Origin: Siphonodentalium dalli | Taxonomy: Eukaryota; Mollusca; Scaphopoda; Gadilida; Siphonodentaliidae | Length of the DNA stretch: 64,000 nt | Direction of reading: 5' to 3' | Assembly (NCBI GenBank): GCA_032622095.1 | Contig: CP136061.1 | Span: forward strand, 9,018,447-9,082,446 | Shown: positions 35,906 through 48,382 of the stretch, one piece after another | How the letters are laid out: each line of letters begins with the position of its first letter | Position numbering within the stretch: the first letter of the stretch is position 1 | Translations under genes and position numbers: made by a program | Notes under the pieces: generated by a model | Databases searched by the model: none | What the model saw: only the letters and a program-made list of their open reading frames with translations | What the model was told of the DNA's origin: nothing

Positions 35906-38900
35906 CACATGCAGGGACCGATGTGAGCGGGACCGCTATATCCGGGACACGTAACGGGGACCGATGTGAACGGGACACGTAACGGGGACCGATGTGAGCG
36001 GGACACGTAACGGGGACCGATGTGAGTGGGACACGTAACGGGGACCGATGTGAGCGGGACATGTAACGGGGACCGATGTGAGTGGGACATGTAACGGGGA
36101 CCGATGTGAGCGGGACACGTAACGGGGACCGATGTGAGCGGGACATGTAACGGGGACCGATGTGAGTGGGACACGCAACGGGGACCGATGTGAGTGGGAC
36201 ATGTAACGGGGACCGATGTGAGTGGGACATGTAACGGGGACCGATGTGAGCGGGACACGTAACGGGGACCGATGTGAGCGGGACACGTAACGGGGACCGA
36301 TGTGTGTGGGACATGTAACGGGGACCGATGTGAGTGGGACACGTAACGGGGACCGATGTGAGTGGGACCGCTATATCCGGGACACGTAACGGGGACCGAT
36401 GTGAGTGGGACACGTAACGGGGATCGATGTGAGTGGGACCGCTATATCCGGGACACGTAACGGGGACCGATGTGAGCGGGACACGTAACGGGGATCGATG
36501 TGAGCGGGACACGTAACGGGGACCGATGTGAGCGGGACATGTAACGGGGACCGATGTGAGCGGGACATGTAACGGGGACCGATGTGAGCGGGACACGTAA
36601 CGGGGACCGATGTGAGTGGGACATGTAACGGGGACCGATGTGAGTGGGACACGTAACGAGGACCGCTATATCCGGGACACGTAACGGGGACCGATGTGAG
36701 AAGGACCGCTATATCCGGGACACGTAACGGGGACCGATGTGAGCGGGACATGTAACGGGGACCGATGTGAGCGGGACACGTAACGGGGACCGATGTGAGT
36801 GGGACACGTAACGAGGACCGCTATATCCGGGACACGTAACGGGGACCGATGTGAGCGGGACACGTAACGGGGACCGATGTGAGTGGGACCGCTATATCCG
36901 GGACACGTAACGGGGACCGATGGGAGCGGGACCGCTATATCCGGGACACGTAACGGGGATCGATGTGAGTGGGACACGTAACGGGGATCGATGTGAGCGG
37001 GACATGTAACGGGGACCGATGTGAGTGGGACATGTAACGGGGACCGATGTGAGTGGGACACGTAACGAGGACCGCTATATCCGGGACACGTAACGGGGAT
37101 CGATGTGAGCGGGACACGTAACGAGGACCGCTATATCCGGGACACGTAACGGGGATCGATGTGAGCGGGACATGTAACGGGGACCGATGTGAGTGGGACA
37201 CGTAACGGGGACCGATGTGAGTGGGACATGTAACGGGGATCGATGTGAGTGGGACACGTAACGGGGACCGATGTGAGCGGGACACGTAACGGGGACCGAT
37301 GTGAGCGGGACATGTAACGGGGGCCGATGTGAGTGGGACACGTAACGGGGATCGATGTGAGTGGGACACGTAACGGGGACCGATGTGAGTGGGACCGCTA
37401 TATCCGGGACACGTAACGGGGACCGATGTGAGTGGGACACGTAACGGGGATCGATGTGAGTGGGACCGCTATATCCGGGACACGTAACGGGGACCGATGT
37501 GAGCGGGACACGTAACGGGGATCGATGTGAGCGGGACACGTAACGGGGACCGATGTGAGCGGGACATGTAACGGGGACCGATGTGAGCGGGACATGTAAC
37601 GGGGACCGATGTGAGCGGGACACGTAACGGGGACCGATGTGAGTGGGACATGTAACGGGGACCGATGTGAGTGGGACACGTAACGAGGACCGCTATATCC
37701 GGGACACGTAACGGGGACCGATGTGAGAAGGACCGCTATATCCGGGACACGTAACGGGGACCGATGTGAGCGGGACATGTAACGGGGACCGATGTGAGCG
37801 GGACACGTAACGGGGACCGATGTGAGTGGGACACGTAACGAGGACCGCTATATCCGGGACACGTAACGGGGACCGATGTGAGCGGGACACGTAACGGGGA
37901 CCGATGTGAGTGGGACCGCTATATCCGGGACACGTAACGGGGACCGATGGGAGCGGGACCGCTATATCCGGGACACGTAACGGGGTTCGATGTGAGTGGG
38001 ACACGTAACGGGGATCGATGTGAGCGGGACATGTAACGGGGACCGATGTGAGTGGGACATGTAACGGGGACCGATGTGAGTGGGACACGTAACGAGGACC
38101 GCTATATCCGGGACACGTAACGGGGATCGATGTGAGCGGGACACGTAACGAGGACCGCTATATCCGGGACACGTAACGGGGACCGATGTGAGCGGGACAT
38201 GTAACGGGGACCGATGTGAGTGGGACACGTAACGGGGACCGATGTGAGTGGGACATGTAACGGGGATCGATGTGAGTTGGACACGTAACGGGGACCGATG
38301 TGAGCGGGACACGTAACGGGGACCGATGTGAGCGGGACATGTAACGGGGGCCGATGTGAGTGGGACACGTAACGGGGATCGATGTGAGTGGGACACGTAA
38401 CGGGGACCGATGTGAGCGGGACACGTAACGGGGATCGATGTGAGCGGGACATGTAACGGGGACCGATGTGAGTGGGACACGTAACGGGGACCGATGTGAG
38501 TGGGACATGTAACGGGGATCGATGTGAGTGGGACACGTAACGGGGACCGATGTGAGCGGGACACGTAACGGGGACCGATGTGAGTGGGACACGTAACGAG
38601 GACCGCTATATCCGGGACACGTAACGTGGACCGATGTGAGAGGGACCGCTATATCCGGGACACGTAACGGGGACCGATGTGAGCGGGACCGCTATATCCG
38701 GGACACGTAACGGGGACCGATGTGAGCGGGACCGCTATATCCGGGACACGTAACGGGGACCGATGTGAGCGGGACCGCTATATCCGGGACACGTAACGGG
38801 GACCGATGTGAGCGGGACATGTAACGGGGACCGATGTGAGCGGGACACGTAACGGGGACCGATGTGAGTGGGACACGTAACGAGGACCGCTATATCCGGG

Positions 38901-40012
38901 ACACGTAACGGGGACCGATGTGAGAGGGACCGCTATATCCGGGACACGTAACGGGGACCGATGTGAGCGGGACACGTAACGGGGACCGATGTGAGTGGGA
39001 CACGTAACGAGGACCGCTATATCCGGGACACGTAACGGGGACCGATGTGAGCGGGACACGTAACGAGGACCGCTATATCCGGGACACGTAACGGGGACCG
39101 ATGTGAGAGGGACCGCTATATCCGGGACACGTAACGGGGACCGATGTGAGCGGGACACGTAACGGGGACCGATGTGAGTGGGACACGTAACGAGGACCGC
39201 TATATCCGGGACACGTAACGGGGACCGATGTGAGCGGGACACGTAACGAGGACCGCTATATCCGGGACACGTAACGGGGACCGATGTGAGAGGGACCGCT
39301 ATATCCGGGACACGTAACGGGGACCGATGTGAGTGGGACACGTAACGGGGATCGATGTGAGCGGGACACGTAACGGGGACCGATGTGAGCGGGACACGTA
39401 ACGGGGACCGATGTGAGCGGGACACGTAACGGGGACCGATGTGAGAGGGACACGTAACGGGGACCGATGTGAGTGGGACACGTAACGGGGACCGATGTGA
39501 GCGGGACATGTAACGGGGACCGATGTGAGTGGGACATGTAACGGGGACCGATGTGAGCGGGACACGTAACGGGGACCGATGTGAGCGGGACATGTAACGG
39601 GGACCGATGTGAGCGGGACATGTAACGGGGACCGATGTGAGCGGGACATGTAACGGGGACCGATGTGAGTGGGACATGTTACGGGGACCGATGTGAGCGG
39701 GACATGTAACGGGGACCGATGTGAGCGGGACACGTAACGGGGACCGATGTGAGTGGGACATGTAACGGGGACCGTTGTGAGCGGGACATGTAACGGGGAC
39801 CGATGTGAGAGGGACACGTAACGGGGACCGATGTGAGCGGGACATGTAACGGGGATCGATGTGAGCGGGACATGTAACGGGGATCGATGTGAGCGGGACA
39901 TGTAACGGGGATCGATGTGAGCGGGACATGTAACGGGGATCGATGTGAGCGGGACATGTAACGGGGATCGATGTGAGCGGGACACGTAACGGGGACCGAT
40001 GAGAGCGTGACC
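35906..40012 (+). repeat. 28-bp megaminisatellite with higher-order structure
   Basis: About 145 units of 28 bp (GGGGACCGATGTGAGCGGGA plus CACGTAAC). Point variants are CGT/TGT, GAC/GAT and AGC/AGT. An alternative segment, GACCGCTATATCCGGGACAC, is interspersed. Blocks from about 36370 recur 1,027 bp later (37398 onward) almost unchanged, a higher-order duplication. The minus strand of the unit has no stop in any frame, and three units equal 84 bp, so it yields overlapping open frames up to 383 codons that are very probably not genes. Confidence 0.97.
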
Positions 40013-40322
40013 GCTCCTTCCTGTAGATAGATGATTATACTCCTCACACATAAAGATTCACAGACAGATTTAATATTAAAGATTTTATTCTACGCATTAT
40101 TAACTCAACATGATCAAACTCGCAGTCGCTTTGCCTCGACGGTGAGTATCGTCTAGCTGGTCGGACAGTGGTCCCGGAAAATTAAATAGAAAACAAAGTT
40201 CCCGGGCCCCTGCTGCTGGTCGTTGTATCTACTGTGGTATATTTCTGTTGTTTCTGCATGTGGTCGGATGTGCGCATGTTTGAACCGGTTATCGTTGGAC
40301 GTGTGCTAATGACTGTCTTTAT

Positions 40323-40366
40323 TCAGTTGGGGTGTTGTCTTGCATTGAACGCCCTGAGCAAGCGAC
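40323..40366 (-). CDS. Predicted terminal coding exon of a small secreted peptide
   Basis: Minus-strand acceptor TTATATTACAG (complement of 40367-40377) is followed by a 44-base coding tail, RLLRAFNARQHPN then TGA. The first two bases complete a codon split by the donor at 41482/41481, giving S. An AATAAA (complement of 40318-40323) overlaps the stop by one base, and a second lies at 40084-40089. Phase agreement and polyadenylation signals support the model, but there is no transcript evidence. Confidence 0.45.
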
Positions 40367-40993
40367 CTGTAATATAACAAAAACTATATTATAAACATTT
40401 TTTAAATGTATATGTATATATTTTCATATATATGACTCGAAATGATAACGAAACATAAGACTGTACATGTATGCAACTGACAATCAATAGATATCCTAAT
40501 AGTTTTTTGAATAGAAAGGAAACACATAATTATGAACGAAGCAGAAACTATATTTCGTTGAATGAAATGAACATTATGCAACGGACAAGCTTCTCCATCT
40601 AGTATCACAATCGGAGAGCTCTCCCAGTGTCAAGAAATATAATGATTAATTTCAGTAAAATGCCGACCGTTGCCCCTCGACAAAATATAACTACATTTGA
40701 CCATACTTTTATGTTAGTAGTAATGGTTTATATTCTATTATAATTTACCCCAAAAGAACAACTTCTAATAAATGTTTTATTGGGGTTTAAAACCAGGAGG
40801 TGGTGAACTCGTTTGTTTACATTATGCATGAATCGTGGATTTCTCAGATACCGGACGCTAAGAAACTATGTAATATATAACCCCGATATAACTGGTCTAA
40901 ACACAAAAAGCTCCCAGGTTTTAACGGGTCACATGATATCTACGGGCGTAGCCAGAGTAAAGATTCATGGTCTTATCTACATAATGTGCTGCT

Positions 40994-41463
40994 TTAACCC
41001 TTTCAGTGCCAGGTCCGATTTTTGTATCAACCCATATACCCTGTGCCAATGCATTCTCTTATATATGCGAGTCGACCATAGGTCGCCTCGCATATATTAG
41101 AGAATGCATTGGCCTAACAATTTTTCATCATTTGTTATTATTTTTTACAATTTTAATAATTTTTTCTTATATTCTTTAACAGACTTATTTTGTAGGTTTA
41201 GTGCCAGGGAATCTTACGTTTTTCATGGGCATCAAAATTATTACTATGAATACTTGGTGATAGTTTTGAGTTATAACATGCCCCTAAGGTTTTAACCAGT
41301 TTGTTTTTAAATTCGCTATAGCATGCTTCAGCATACCCATGCTTCAACCCAAAAAAAATAAAATATAAAAAAATAATAATGTTTTAAAAAAAATATTTAG
41401 GGTCGATTTTACTGACCGTAAATTAGGGCCGATGAGATCGGCCCCTGGCACTGAAAGGGTTAA
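40994..41463. mobile_element. TTAA-flanked MITE (family F) within the secreted-peptide intron
   Basis: Ends TTAACCCTTTCAGTGCCAGG and the inverse. The interior holds the CCAATGCATTCTCTTATATA palindrome (41045-41115) although the termini differ from families A and B. The right TTAA begins only about 20 bp past the splice donor of the peptide exon and supplies the in-frame TAA seen if that intron were retained. Confidence 0.85.
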
Positions 41464-41482
41464 ACACGCTCCAAATACTCAC

Positions 41483-41666
41483 TTAGCCTTGTCGAGTCCA
41501 TATCATGAAGGAGGTTGTATATTTGCAGCATCTGGTTATATCTCAGCACGGCGCTCATCGATTGCACCGATTTGGGGTCGTTACGGTCGAGTAGACGATT
41601 GAAGTCTAATGACAACACACATGGCGACAGGATGAGGAGAACGGATAGAAGAACGATGAATCTCAT
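41483..41666 (-). CDS. Predicted first coding exon of a small secreted peptide, unknown family
   Basis: The acceptor TGTTATTGCAG is followed directly by CC and the ATG (complement of 41666-41664). The start MRFIVLLSVLLILSPCVLS is a clear signal peptide, with cleavage likely near residue 19. Residues after it are helix-prone and cysteine-free (SAVLRYNQMLQIYNLLHDMD). The exon ends with donor GTGAGT (complement of 41482-41477), phase 1. Joined to the exon at 40366 it gives 75 residues with no dibasic cleavage sites. If the intron is retained, translation ends seven residues later at 41460. It could be a hormone-like or other secreted peptide; I do not recognise it. The acceptor and start region are tandemly triplicated upstream. 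Confidence 0.5.
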
Positions 41667-41880
41667 GGCTGCAATAACACCTGAAAATGTTAAAGTGTTA
41701 AAGTAATATGAAACACAATGAAATGGACGATGAGTCTCAATCATGTCTGCAATAACACCTGAAAATGTTAAAGTATTAAAGTAATATGAGACACAATGAA
41801 ATGGACGATGAGTCTCAATCATGTCTGCAATAACACCTGAAAATGTTAAAGTATTAAAGTAATATGAGACACAATGGAAT
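41649..41880 (-). repeat. 78-bp triplication of the splice acceptor and start codon region
   Basis: Three copies at 78-bp spacing (CATGTCTGCAATAACACC at 41742 and 41820, CATGGCTGCAATAACACC at 41664). Each contains, on the minus strand, TTTTCAGGTGTTATTGCAG followed by an ATG. As 78 is a multiple of three, the frame stays open through the copies, adding about 52 codons upstream of the signal peptide if they were included. Confidence 0.9.
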
Positions 41881-42074
41881 GAACGATGAGCATGGAAATG
41901 TTAAATTATTAAAGTGATATGAAACACTATATTGAAATCCATGTCAATGTTCAAGTAGGGTTCGGACGATTTTCGTTTTAAAACTATTTGCCAAAGACGC
42001 CAACATCTCAATTTTCAAGTATGCCTCGGACGAATTTCTTTATCAACTCTTCGCCTTAGACGGAAAACACTAAA

Positions 42075-42620
42075 TTTTCAAAAAGATGGCCGCCGACGGC
42101 CATGTTTTTAAATAAAATTCGGAAAATTTAACAGCTCCCATCTAGAGACCACCCCGAAGATTTATAGTGATTTTTGGAATGAATCAAATGAAAAATGTCT
42201 GTTGCAAAATAATATATTCATGCAATGAGTAAACTTCAAGATGACTGCCGGCGGCCATGTTTCTGACCAAAAATCTATCAAATTCGATATCTCTCATCTA
42301 AAGGGTCACCCCGAAGATCCATACGAAGTTTGGGATAGATTGGATGCGAAGAATTTAGACTCATTTAGTCATGCGAAGATTTTACAAAACAAAATAACTG
42401 CTGATGGCCATATTTTTGACCGAAAATCGTTCAAATTCGATAGCTCTAATCAACTCTAGAGATTATCCTAAAAATGCCTTGTAAATGATTAACACATTCC
42501 TTCGATAAATGTGAAATGCAGTGTGTCGCTGGTGGATTCCAGTGTGAAAAAATAGCTCCTATCTAGAGAATACCCCGAAAATCCATATGCAGTTTTATGA
42601 TGCTTGGATGGGGAATGTGG
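42075..42620 (+). repeat. Diverged tandem repeat of about 160 bp
   Basis: Three to four copies marked by AAGATGGCCGCCGACGGCCA-like starts (42080, 42240, 42400) and ATCTAGAG...CCCCGAA motifs. Short open frames here are incidental. Confidence 0.65.
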
Positions 42621-43049
42621 CATGTATGATATGCATGGCGTGTATGGTACGTATGTTATATATGGTATGACAAAGGTTGGCAATAAACGGGATATGTTCT
42701 GATATCATCTCTTTAAAATAACATATTCTGGGGAAAAACGCTCTTTAAACACGCGAATCATGTTTTTGTATTTTTGAATATCTCTGTTATTTAATTAATA
42801 TTTTGTTTTTTCTTCGAGAAAACGAAAACGCTCTTTAAATAACACTTTACTTCAAATGTCGCCCGTTACTTCAACCCTAGCGCTGCAACCATGGTTTTTT
42901 TATATGGGTTTGTTCCAGTCAGAGATGGATTTTGTGAATAAATGAGTTCTACATTCCCTATTATTAATATTTTGTGGCAGCTAATAAAACAGCCTGTGAT
43001 TTTGAATGAGGTACCATAATAATGATTAAGTCCAATTTTCATGGCAATT

Positions 43050-45490
43050 GTTAAATGTGTGAATAAAGCATGAAACTTAGCACATGTGTACATATTCACA
43101 AACTAATTGATATTAGATATGGAGCCACGCTGAAATTTCACCGTAACCTCTCTTTTAATGAGTTTTCCAAATTTAAAGAGCGTTTCGTGATTATATAATT
43201 TATTAAACGTCACAATTAATCTTACCATGAAATATGTCATTTAAAATTTAGCATATACATTAAGTATGATTCTGCGATATAAAATGCCACATTTTTAGGG
43301 TAAAATTGGAACTGCCGTCCATAATGGCCGTCAAAATGTAGCCGTAAGTGGAAAATTTGACGTTTTTTCACTATTATCTTCTAGATCAATTTCTGCTTAT
43401 TGGAACCGGTTCAGATTTGTGACTTTATTTTTATATTGTTCGTATTAATTGATCATTGGATCAATGAAATGTGCCATTCATGAGGTCTTAACCCCTTCCA
43501 ATCCATCAAAAATTATATTTACAGAACTCTGTATGAAATTACACCAAAAATCTCTCCGCAATTATTTCTAGTCATATTTTATCAAGAAATATACATAATT
43601 GTGGAAACAAAGTGAGGCATACCATGACTTATGAATATTTCAACTCAATGGAACCAAAATTGTCACTTGGTTTGAAAATGGCTGCCAAAATGGCGACCAA
43701 ACCCTGGGAAATTGTAAATATTGGTCAGCATGCCATGTAATCGCTTACAATTTGTGGTCGATAAATAAAATTGTCTATTCTGTCTTATATACATTAAATT
43801 CTAACATGTATGATGCACATTGGTTAAGTATTACTAATGTAACCACTGACATTACCAGAATCATTGGATTTTTCCTTCACAAACTTGACATCAAAATCGG
43901 CAATAATTGACTTTACAGGTTTGGATGATTTATTCAAGTAAATGGAACTATCTTTGGTATAAAAATGTCTATTGTTTTGATCTGTCTTAAATGTGTCACA
44001 CTGTGTTTTTAGACAAAATCACTCAAGATGGCTTCCAAAATGGCAAACAAATTTGGTAAAACAAAAGAATTTGTTTTTGTGCATATATCCCGAACATGAT
44101 TATTCTGTTCCCAAAAGTTAGCAAATTGTAACTCACTTGGTTATTAATAATGTTACTTAATCCACTTACTACTACCTGTTCCATTCTCGTTGTCCCTGTA
44201 CCTTCTGAGGAATGACATATTCATTTTAAATGATGTACTGTAGTATGGAATTTTGCCAAAAATGTCTTTTTGAACGGAAATGGGCTTAACGTCTAAACGG
44301 AACTGAGTGAAACCATATTATGTGGCTAATCTCGACCATTAGCATAGATATCAACTTAATGTATGGTGCATGTCAAAATGGTAGCCAGGGAGTGAATGCA
44401 TGGTCATAGATGAGATGTACAGTTCTACAAGGGGTTATTGTATGGTCATGAATGGTGCGAAGGAGTGCCTACATGGTGATGGGGTGGTGTGTCCATGGAG
44501 ATATGTATAGGTATACAAGGGGTGACTGTATTGTCATGTGTAAGGTGAATAGCTATACAAGGATTGTTTGTATCGTTATTGAAGTGGTGTATGGGTATAA
44601 TGATAGTAGCTGTATGTTCAGCTATGTGTTGTTTATGTATATATAGAGTGAATGTTATTTTTTGCTGATTCTGAGAGAAAATTCCAATACTTTTGGTAAT
44701 GAAATAGTAAATTAGTAACACTTATACAAAATACATCATAAATGCTAGTATTCAATGTATATATGACAGAATAGCCAATTTTATTCATCATCCACAACTT
44801 TTAAGCGATTGCATGACATGCTGGGACAATATTTACCATTTTCCATATTTTGGCCCCCATTTTGACAACCATTTTTAGCCAAAGTGACAATTTTGGTTCC
44901 ATTGAGTGGAAATATTCATGAGTAGTGGTACGCCTCACTTATTTTGCACAGTTCTGCTCATTTCTTGTTGAAATATGACTAGAATCCTAATGGTCATTTT
45001 TTGTGAAATTTCAAACTGCATTCTGTAAAATCGATTATTGAGGGATCGGAAGGGGCTGGGATCCCAAGATTAGCATATTTCATTGCTTGCTCCAGTGAAC
45101 AGTTAAAATGAATAATACAAAAATAAAGTCACATCTCCAAGCCAGTTCCATACAGAAGAAATTGGTCTAAAAAGTGAAAAAACGTCAAATGTTCCACTTA
45201 CGATTGCCATCTTGACGGTCATCTTGAACGGGGAGTTCCAATTTCGCCCTAAAATGTGCCATTATATCTCGCAGAGACATACTTACTTGTGCGCCTAAAT
45301 TTAAATCGCAGATTCCACGGTAAGATTAATTGTGACATTTAATAAATTATATAACCACTAAACGCTCTTTAAATTCGGAAAACCCATTAAAAGAGGGGTT
45401 AAAGTGAAATATCAGCGTGGCTCCATATCTAATATCAATTGGTATGTGAATATGTACATATGTACATATGTGCAAAATTTCTTGCTTTAG
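43050..45490. repeat. Large imperfect inverted repeat (arms about 730 bp, loop about 1 kb)
   Basis: The left arm (about 43050-43780) and right arm (about 44765-45490) match as reverse complements over many blocks, for example GATATTAGATATGGAGCCAC with GTGGCTCCATATCTAATATC, AATTTATTAAACGTCACAAT with ATTGTGACATTTAATAAATT, and CAATGGAACCAAAATTGTCA with TGACAATTTTGGTTCCATTG. Diverged, so an old foldback transposon or inverted duplication. No transposase seen in the loop. Confidence 0.85.
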
Positions 45491-45637
45491 TCACGAAGTG
45501 AACAATTATTTTACTAATCTACTCCACTATATACCACGTATCCACAATTCCAGATGGGCCCTAATCGCTTCACATTATTTCGCGCTCCGCGTGTATAAAG
45601 TGTCGCTGTTTCTTGGTATACAGTGGGCGATGGGGTT

Positions 45638-45662
45638 CTATTTATAGAATGGAGATTATTGG
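45638..45662 (-). promoter_or_regulatory. Candidate TATA promoter directed to the minus strand
   Basis: TATAAATAG on the minus strand (complement of 45646-45638), with CCAAT about 15 bp upstream. It could drive the secreted-peptide gene whose coding exons begin at 41666, but no 5' exon donor was firmly identified. Confidence 0.3.
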
Positions 45663-45944
45663 GACACATTAGAAGTTGTAGTGCGACCCCGAGGCCGAGC
45701 CCGATAAAAGGTGTAGTTGGGAATTTCAATTTCGTTTATTGGCGTTTATATTATGTCAATAATGTTGATTTTTGGTTTGTGATAAACTATGCCAATTACA
45801 AATAACAGAAATGAAAAAGATTCTATAATTACATTCAAAGGAATATAATATATGATCTTGAGCGCGTTACCATTTCTGACTATGGTTTTCTTGTTACCCC
45901 AGCTGTTGAGTAATGCCGAGTTTTGTGTCTGTTGCAATTTTACA

Positions 45945-46170
45945 GACGCTTCAACTGGGGTGGCTTACACTTACCCGACAACCAATTTCTGCGAGTGACA
46001 CATCCTGGCGCGAGATTTGAAACAGCGTGTGGCTCTACATAGCACATACACCGATTAATACGACCAAGCCACTGTTGTTGAGACAATAGCCCACCAGCGG
46101 TCGCGAACTCACACCGGTGCGTTAACACCATTACAAGTCCGACGCTCTGACCACTTGGCTATACCACTTC
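45945..46170 (-). mobile_element. tRNA-derived SINE
   Basis: Minus strand: an A-box-like TAGCCAAGTGG, then GTCAGAGCGTCGGACTTGTA and a B-box-like AGTTCGCGACC. This is a degenerate tRNA head with an anticodon-loop-like CTTGTAA (as in tRNA-Thr), followed by a roughly 150-bp non-tRNA body. The stems do not pair properly, so it is not a functional tRNA gene. Confidence 0.6.
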
Positions 46171-46430
46171 CACAATAATATACAAGTAATGCAAGGCCGG
46201 GAATGATAACATGACTCATATTTCTAGACTAAACTCTTGTATACTGTCCTTGACTTGATTTTAAGTCTATACACTTACACACTGATCCTACAAAACGTAA
46301 TGTCAACCATGCAAGGGCAAGACTTTAGGTAGGTTGGGTTGTGTGTATTGCTTTGTGTATATTTAAGTCCAAATAAGAAACGACTCTGCAAGATGGAGTC
46401 CAATCATTCTCAAAATTGCTGGTGCGCATA

Positions 46431-46905
46431 GTCTGTCGGTATGTTAATTACAGGTACATAGTATGTCGGTATGTTAATTACAGGTACATAGTCTCCCGGT
46501 ATGTTAATTGCAGGTGCACAGTCTGCCGGTATGTTAATTACAGGTGCACAGTCTGCCGGTCTGTTAATTACAGGTGCACAGTCTGCCGGTATGTTAATTA
46601 CAGGTGCACAGTCTGCCGTTATGTTAATTACAGGTGCATAGTCTGCCGGTATGTTAATTACAGGTGCACGGTCTGCCGGTATGTTAATTACAGGTACACA
46701 GTCTGCCGGTATGTTAATTACAGATGCATAGTCTCCCGGTGTGTTAATTAAAGGTACATAGTCTGCCGGTATGTTAATTACAGGGTTAATTACAGGTACG
46801 TAGTCTGCCGGTATGTTAATTACAGGTACATAGTCTGCCGTTATGTTAATTACAGGTACATAGTCTGCCGGTATGTTAATTACAGGGTTAATTACAGGTA
46901 CATAG
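46431..46905 (+). repeat. 30-bp minisatellite
   Basis: About 15 units of AGTCTGCCGGTATGTTAATT plus ACAGGTGCAC, with occasional partial units GGGTTAATTACAGG. Open on both strands because 30 is a multiple of three. The downstream flank (46930-47070) is the inverted relative of 6196-6310. Confidence 0.95.
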
Positions 46906-47605
46906 TCTCCCATCACTCGCAACTCACAGGGTGGATGTCCAAAAATTGTCGGAAAAAACTGCCGTAAACGGAAAACAATTTGGACGCGGTGGTGGGTGAG
47001 TCCCAACAAGGGTTGATAGGAAAAAATCAGCATACGTGCCTGAAATTTTGTTCCGACCCCACCCCCCCCCTGAGCTCACCAGGCAAAACACGATCATAAA
47101 AGCTCATAATTCAGAAGGCTGTTTATAATTTACTTCTTTGAATAATTTGAATTATGGACGCTCTTCATAAGGGGCGACAATTGGAAAATTTACCAGACTG
47201 ACCCAAAAAAATCAATACATGCTGATCAAAGTAGCCCAATGCATTGTATGTAATGACCCTATATAATGACATTGTTAACCCTTTCATGTCGGGAGCTTCC
47301 TGATGTTTTTGCGAAAAGCCTGTGCCAATGCATTCTCTTATATATGCCAGTCGACCATAGATCGCCTTGCATATATAACAGAATGCATTGACCTAACAAT
47401 TTTTATATTATTTTTTAATTCAAAAATATAAGAACAAATGAAAAAAATTATAATTTTTTTCTCAAGAATGTAAGATAAAGTGATAAAAATTGATAAAGAA
47501 TTTAAGAAAAAAAAGATAAAATTGTTATAAAGTGTAAGAAAAAATGATATGAATTTTTTTTTTTTAGGCCAATGCGTTTTTTTATATATGCGAATCGACC
47601 TATGG

Positions 47606-48371
47606 TGTGCCAAGACAACCACAGGGACATAACTTTCAACCCGGGAAGAAGATAGGAAATCTCTGTCAGAGGGGCGCTCGATTACCACACATATCAGCGT
47701 CGCTGTTGACCACATCTAGATCACAAAAGTACTGAGCACCAAATCGAATTAGCGAGCGTCCATGCAATAACATAGGGAAATGATTTGTGGAGTAAACAGA
47801 ACACGGTCTTGAGGATTAGCAAGACCAGATGTATCGCCTAGAAAGCTACTGAAACCAGGAGAGTTAATAGGACCCATGGGGAGATGACGATAACTCAATT
47901 ACCCTAAGTACGATGAACCGACGCGCCGTGAAAATACACATGGCCGTCATTAGCAGACACTGGGTATTTTAGGAAGAAGCAAGCGGACATGAGAAGACAG
48001 TTCTAACCAGTTTCTATCTGACCAACACAAGCGATCATCACGAACCCTCGGACGCTTAGAAGAGCAGAGTGGAGCAATGGACGGAAATACAAGGTAAACA
48101 TTATGCTCTTGTATTTCTAACAACGCCCCACTGATGCGCCGACGGAGGAAGAAGAAGAGCAGACGACAGGAAGACGAACTCAACCGGAACTCAACCGAGT
48201 AGAAGACAAGCAGACACACACAACCTATGAAGACGGAAGAAGACTCTAAACCAAGCAGACGACAGGAAGAGAAACCCAGATGCCGATGATTGAACATTAT
48301 TGACTTTGTTATATATAAATAATCAAACAGTTCTGATAGCCTTAAGAGTTATATGTACCCGTATTGGCACA
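47606..48371 (+). repeat. 5' LTR
   Basis: 766 bp, starts TGTGCCAA and ends TTGGCACA (perfect 8-bp inverted ends). TATATAAA at 48312-48319 is the likely promoter TATA, leaving a short R-U5. No AATAAA seen in the LTR. Antisense open frame 48297-47950 is incidental. Confidence 0.95.
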
Positions 48372-48382
48372 TATCTCTTAAC

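Noticed and set aside
35526..40051. Many long minus-strand open frames (up to 383 codons) with SHRSPLRVPLTSVPVTC-type repeats
   Set aside because: They are produced by a 28-bp unit with no stop in three frames. All frames are equally open, with no flanking exon structure, so coding is not supported.
41460..41822. 120-codon frame including two upstream copies of MIETHRPFHCVSYYF-type sequence
   Set aside because: The upstream part is the translated 78-bp repeat containing splice acceptors; the real start is more likely the ATG at 41666 just after the nearest acceptor.
45945..46170. A functional tRNA-Thr gene
   Set aside because: A- and B-box motifs exist, but the anticodon and acceptor stems do not pair; a SINE head fits better.
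46410..47033. 207-codon minus-strand frame rich in VINIPADYAP
   Set aside because: Translation of a 30-bp minisatellite; the opposite strand is also open.
47950..48297. 115-codon antisense frame in the LTR (also 55626-55973)
   Set aside because: It lies wholly within the LTR on the opposite strand, has low-complexity composition, and is duplicated only because LTRs are.
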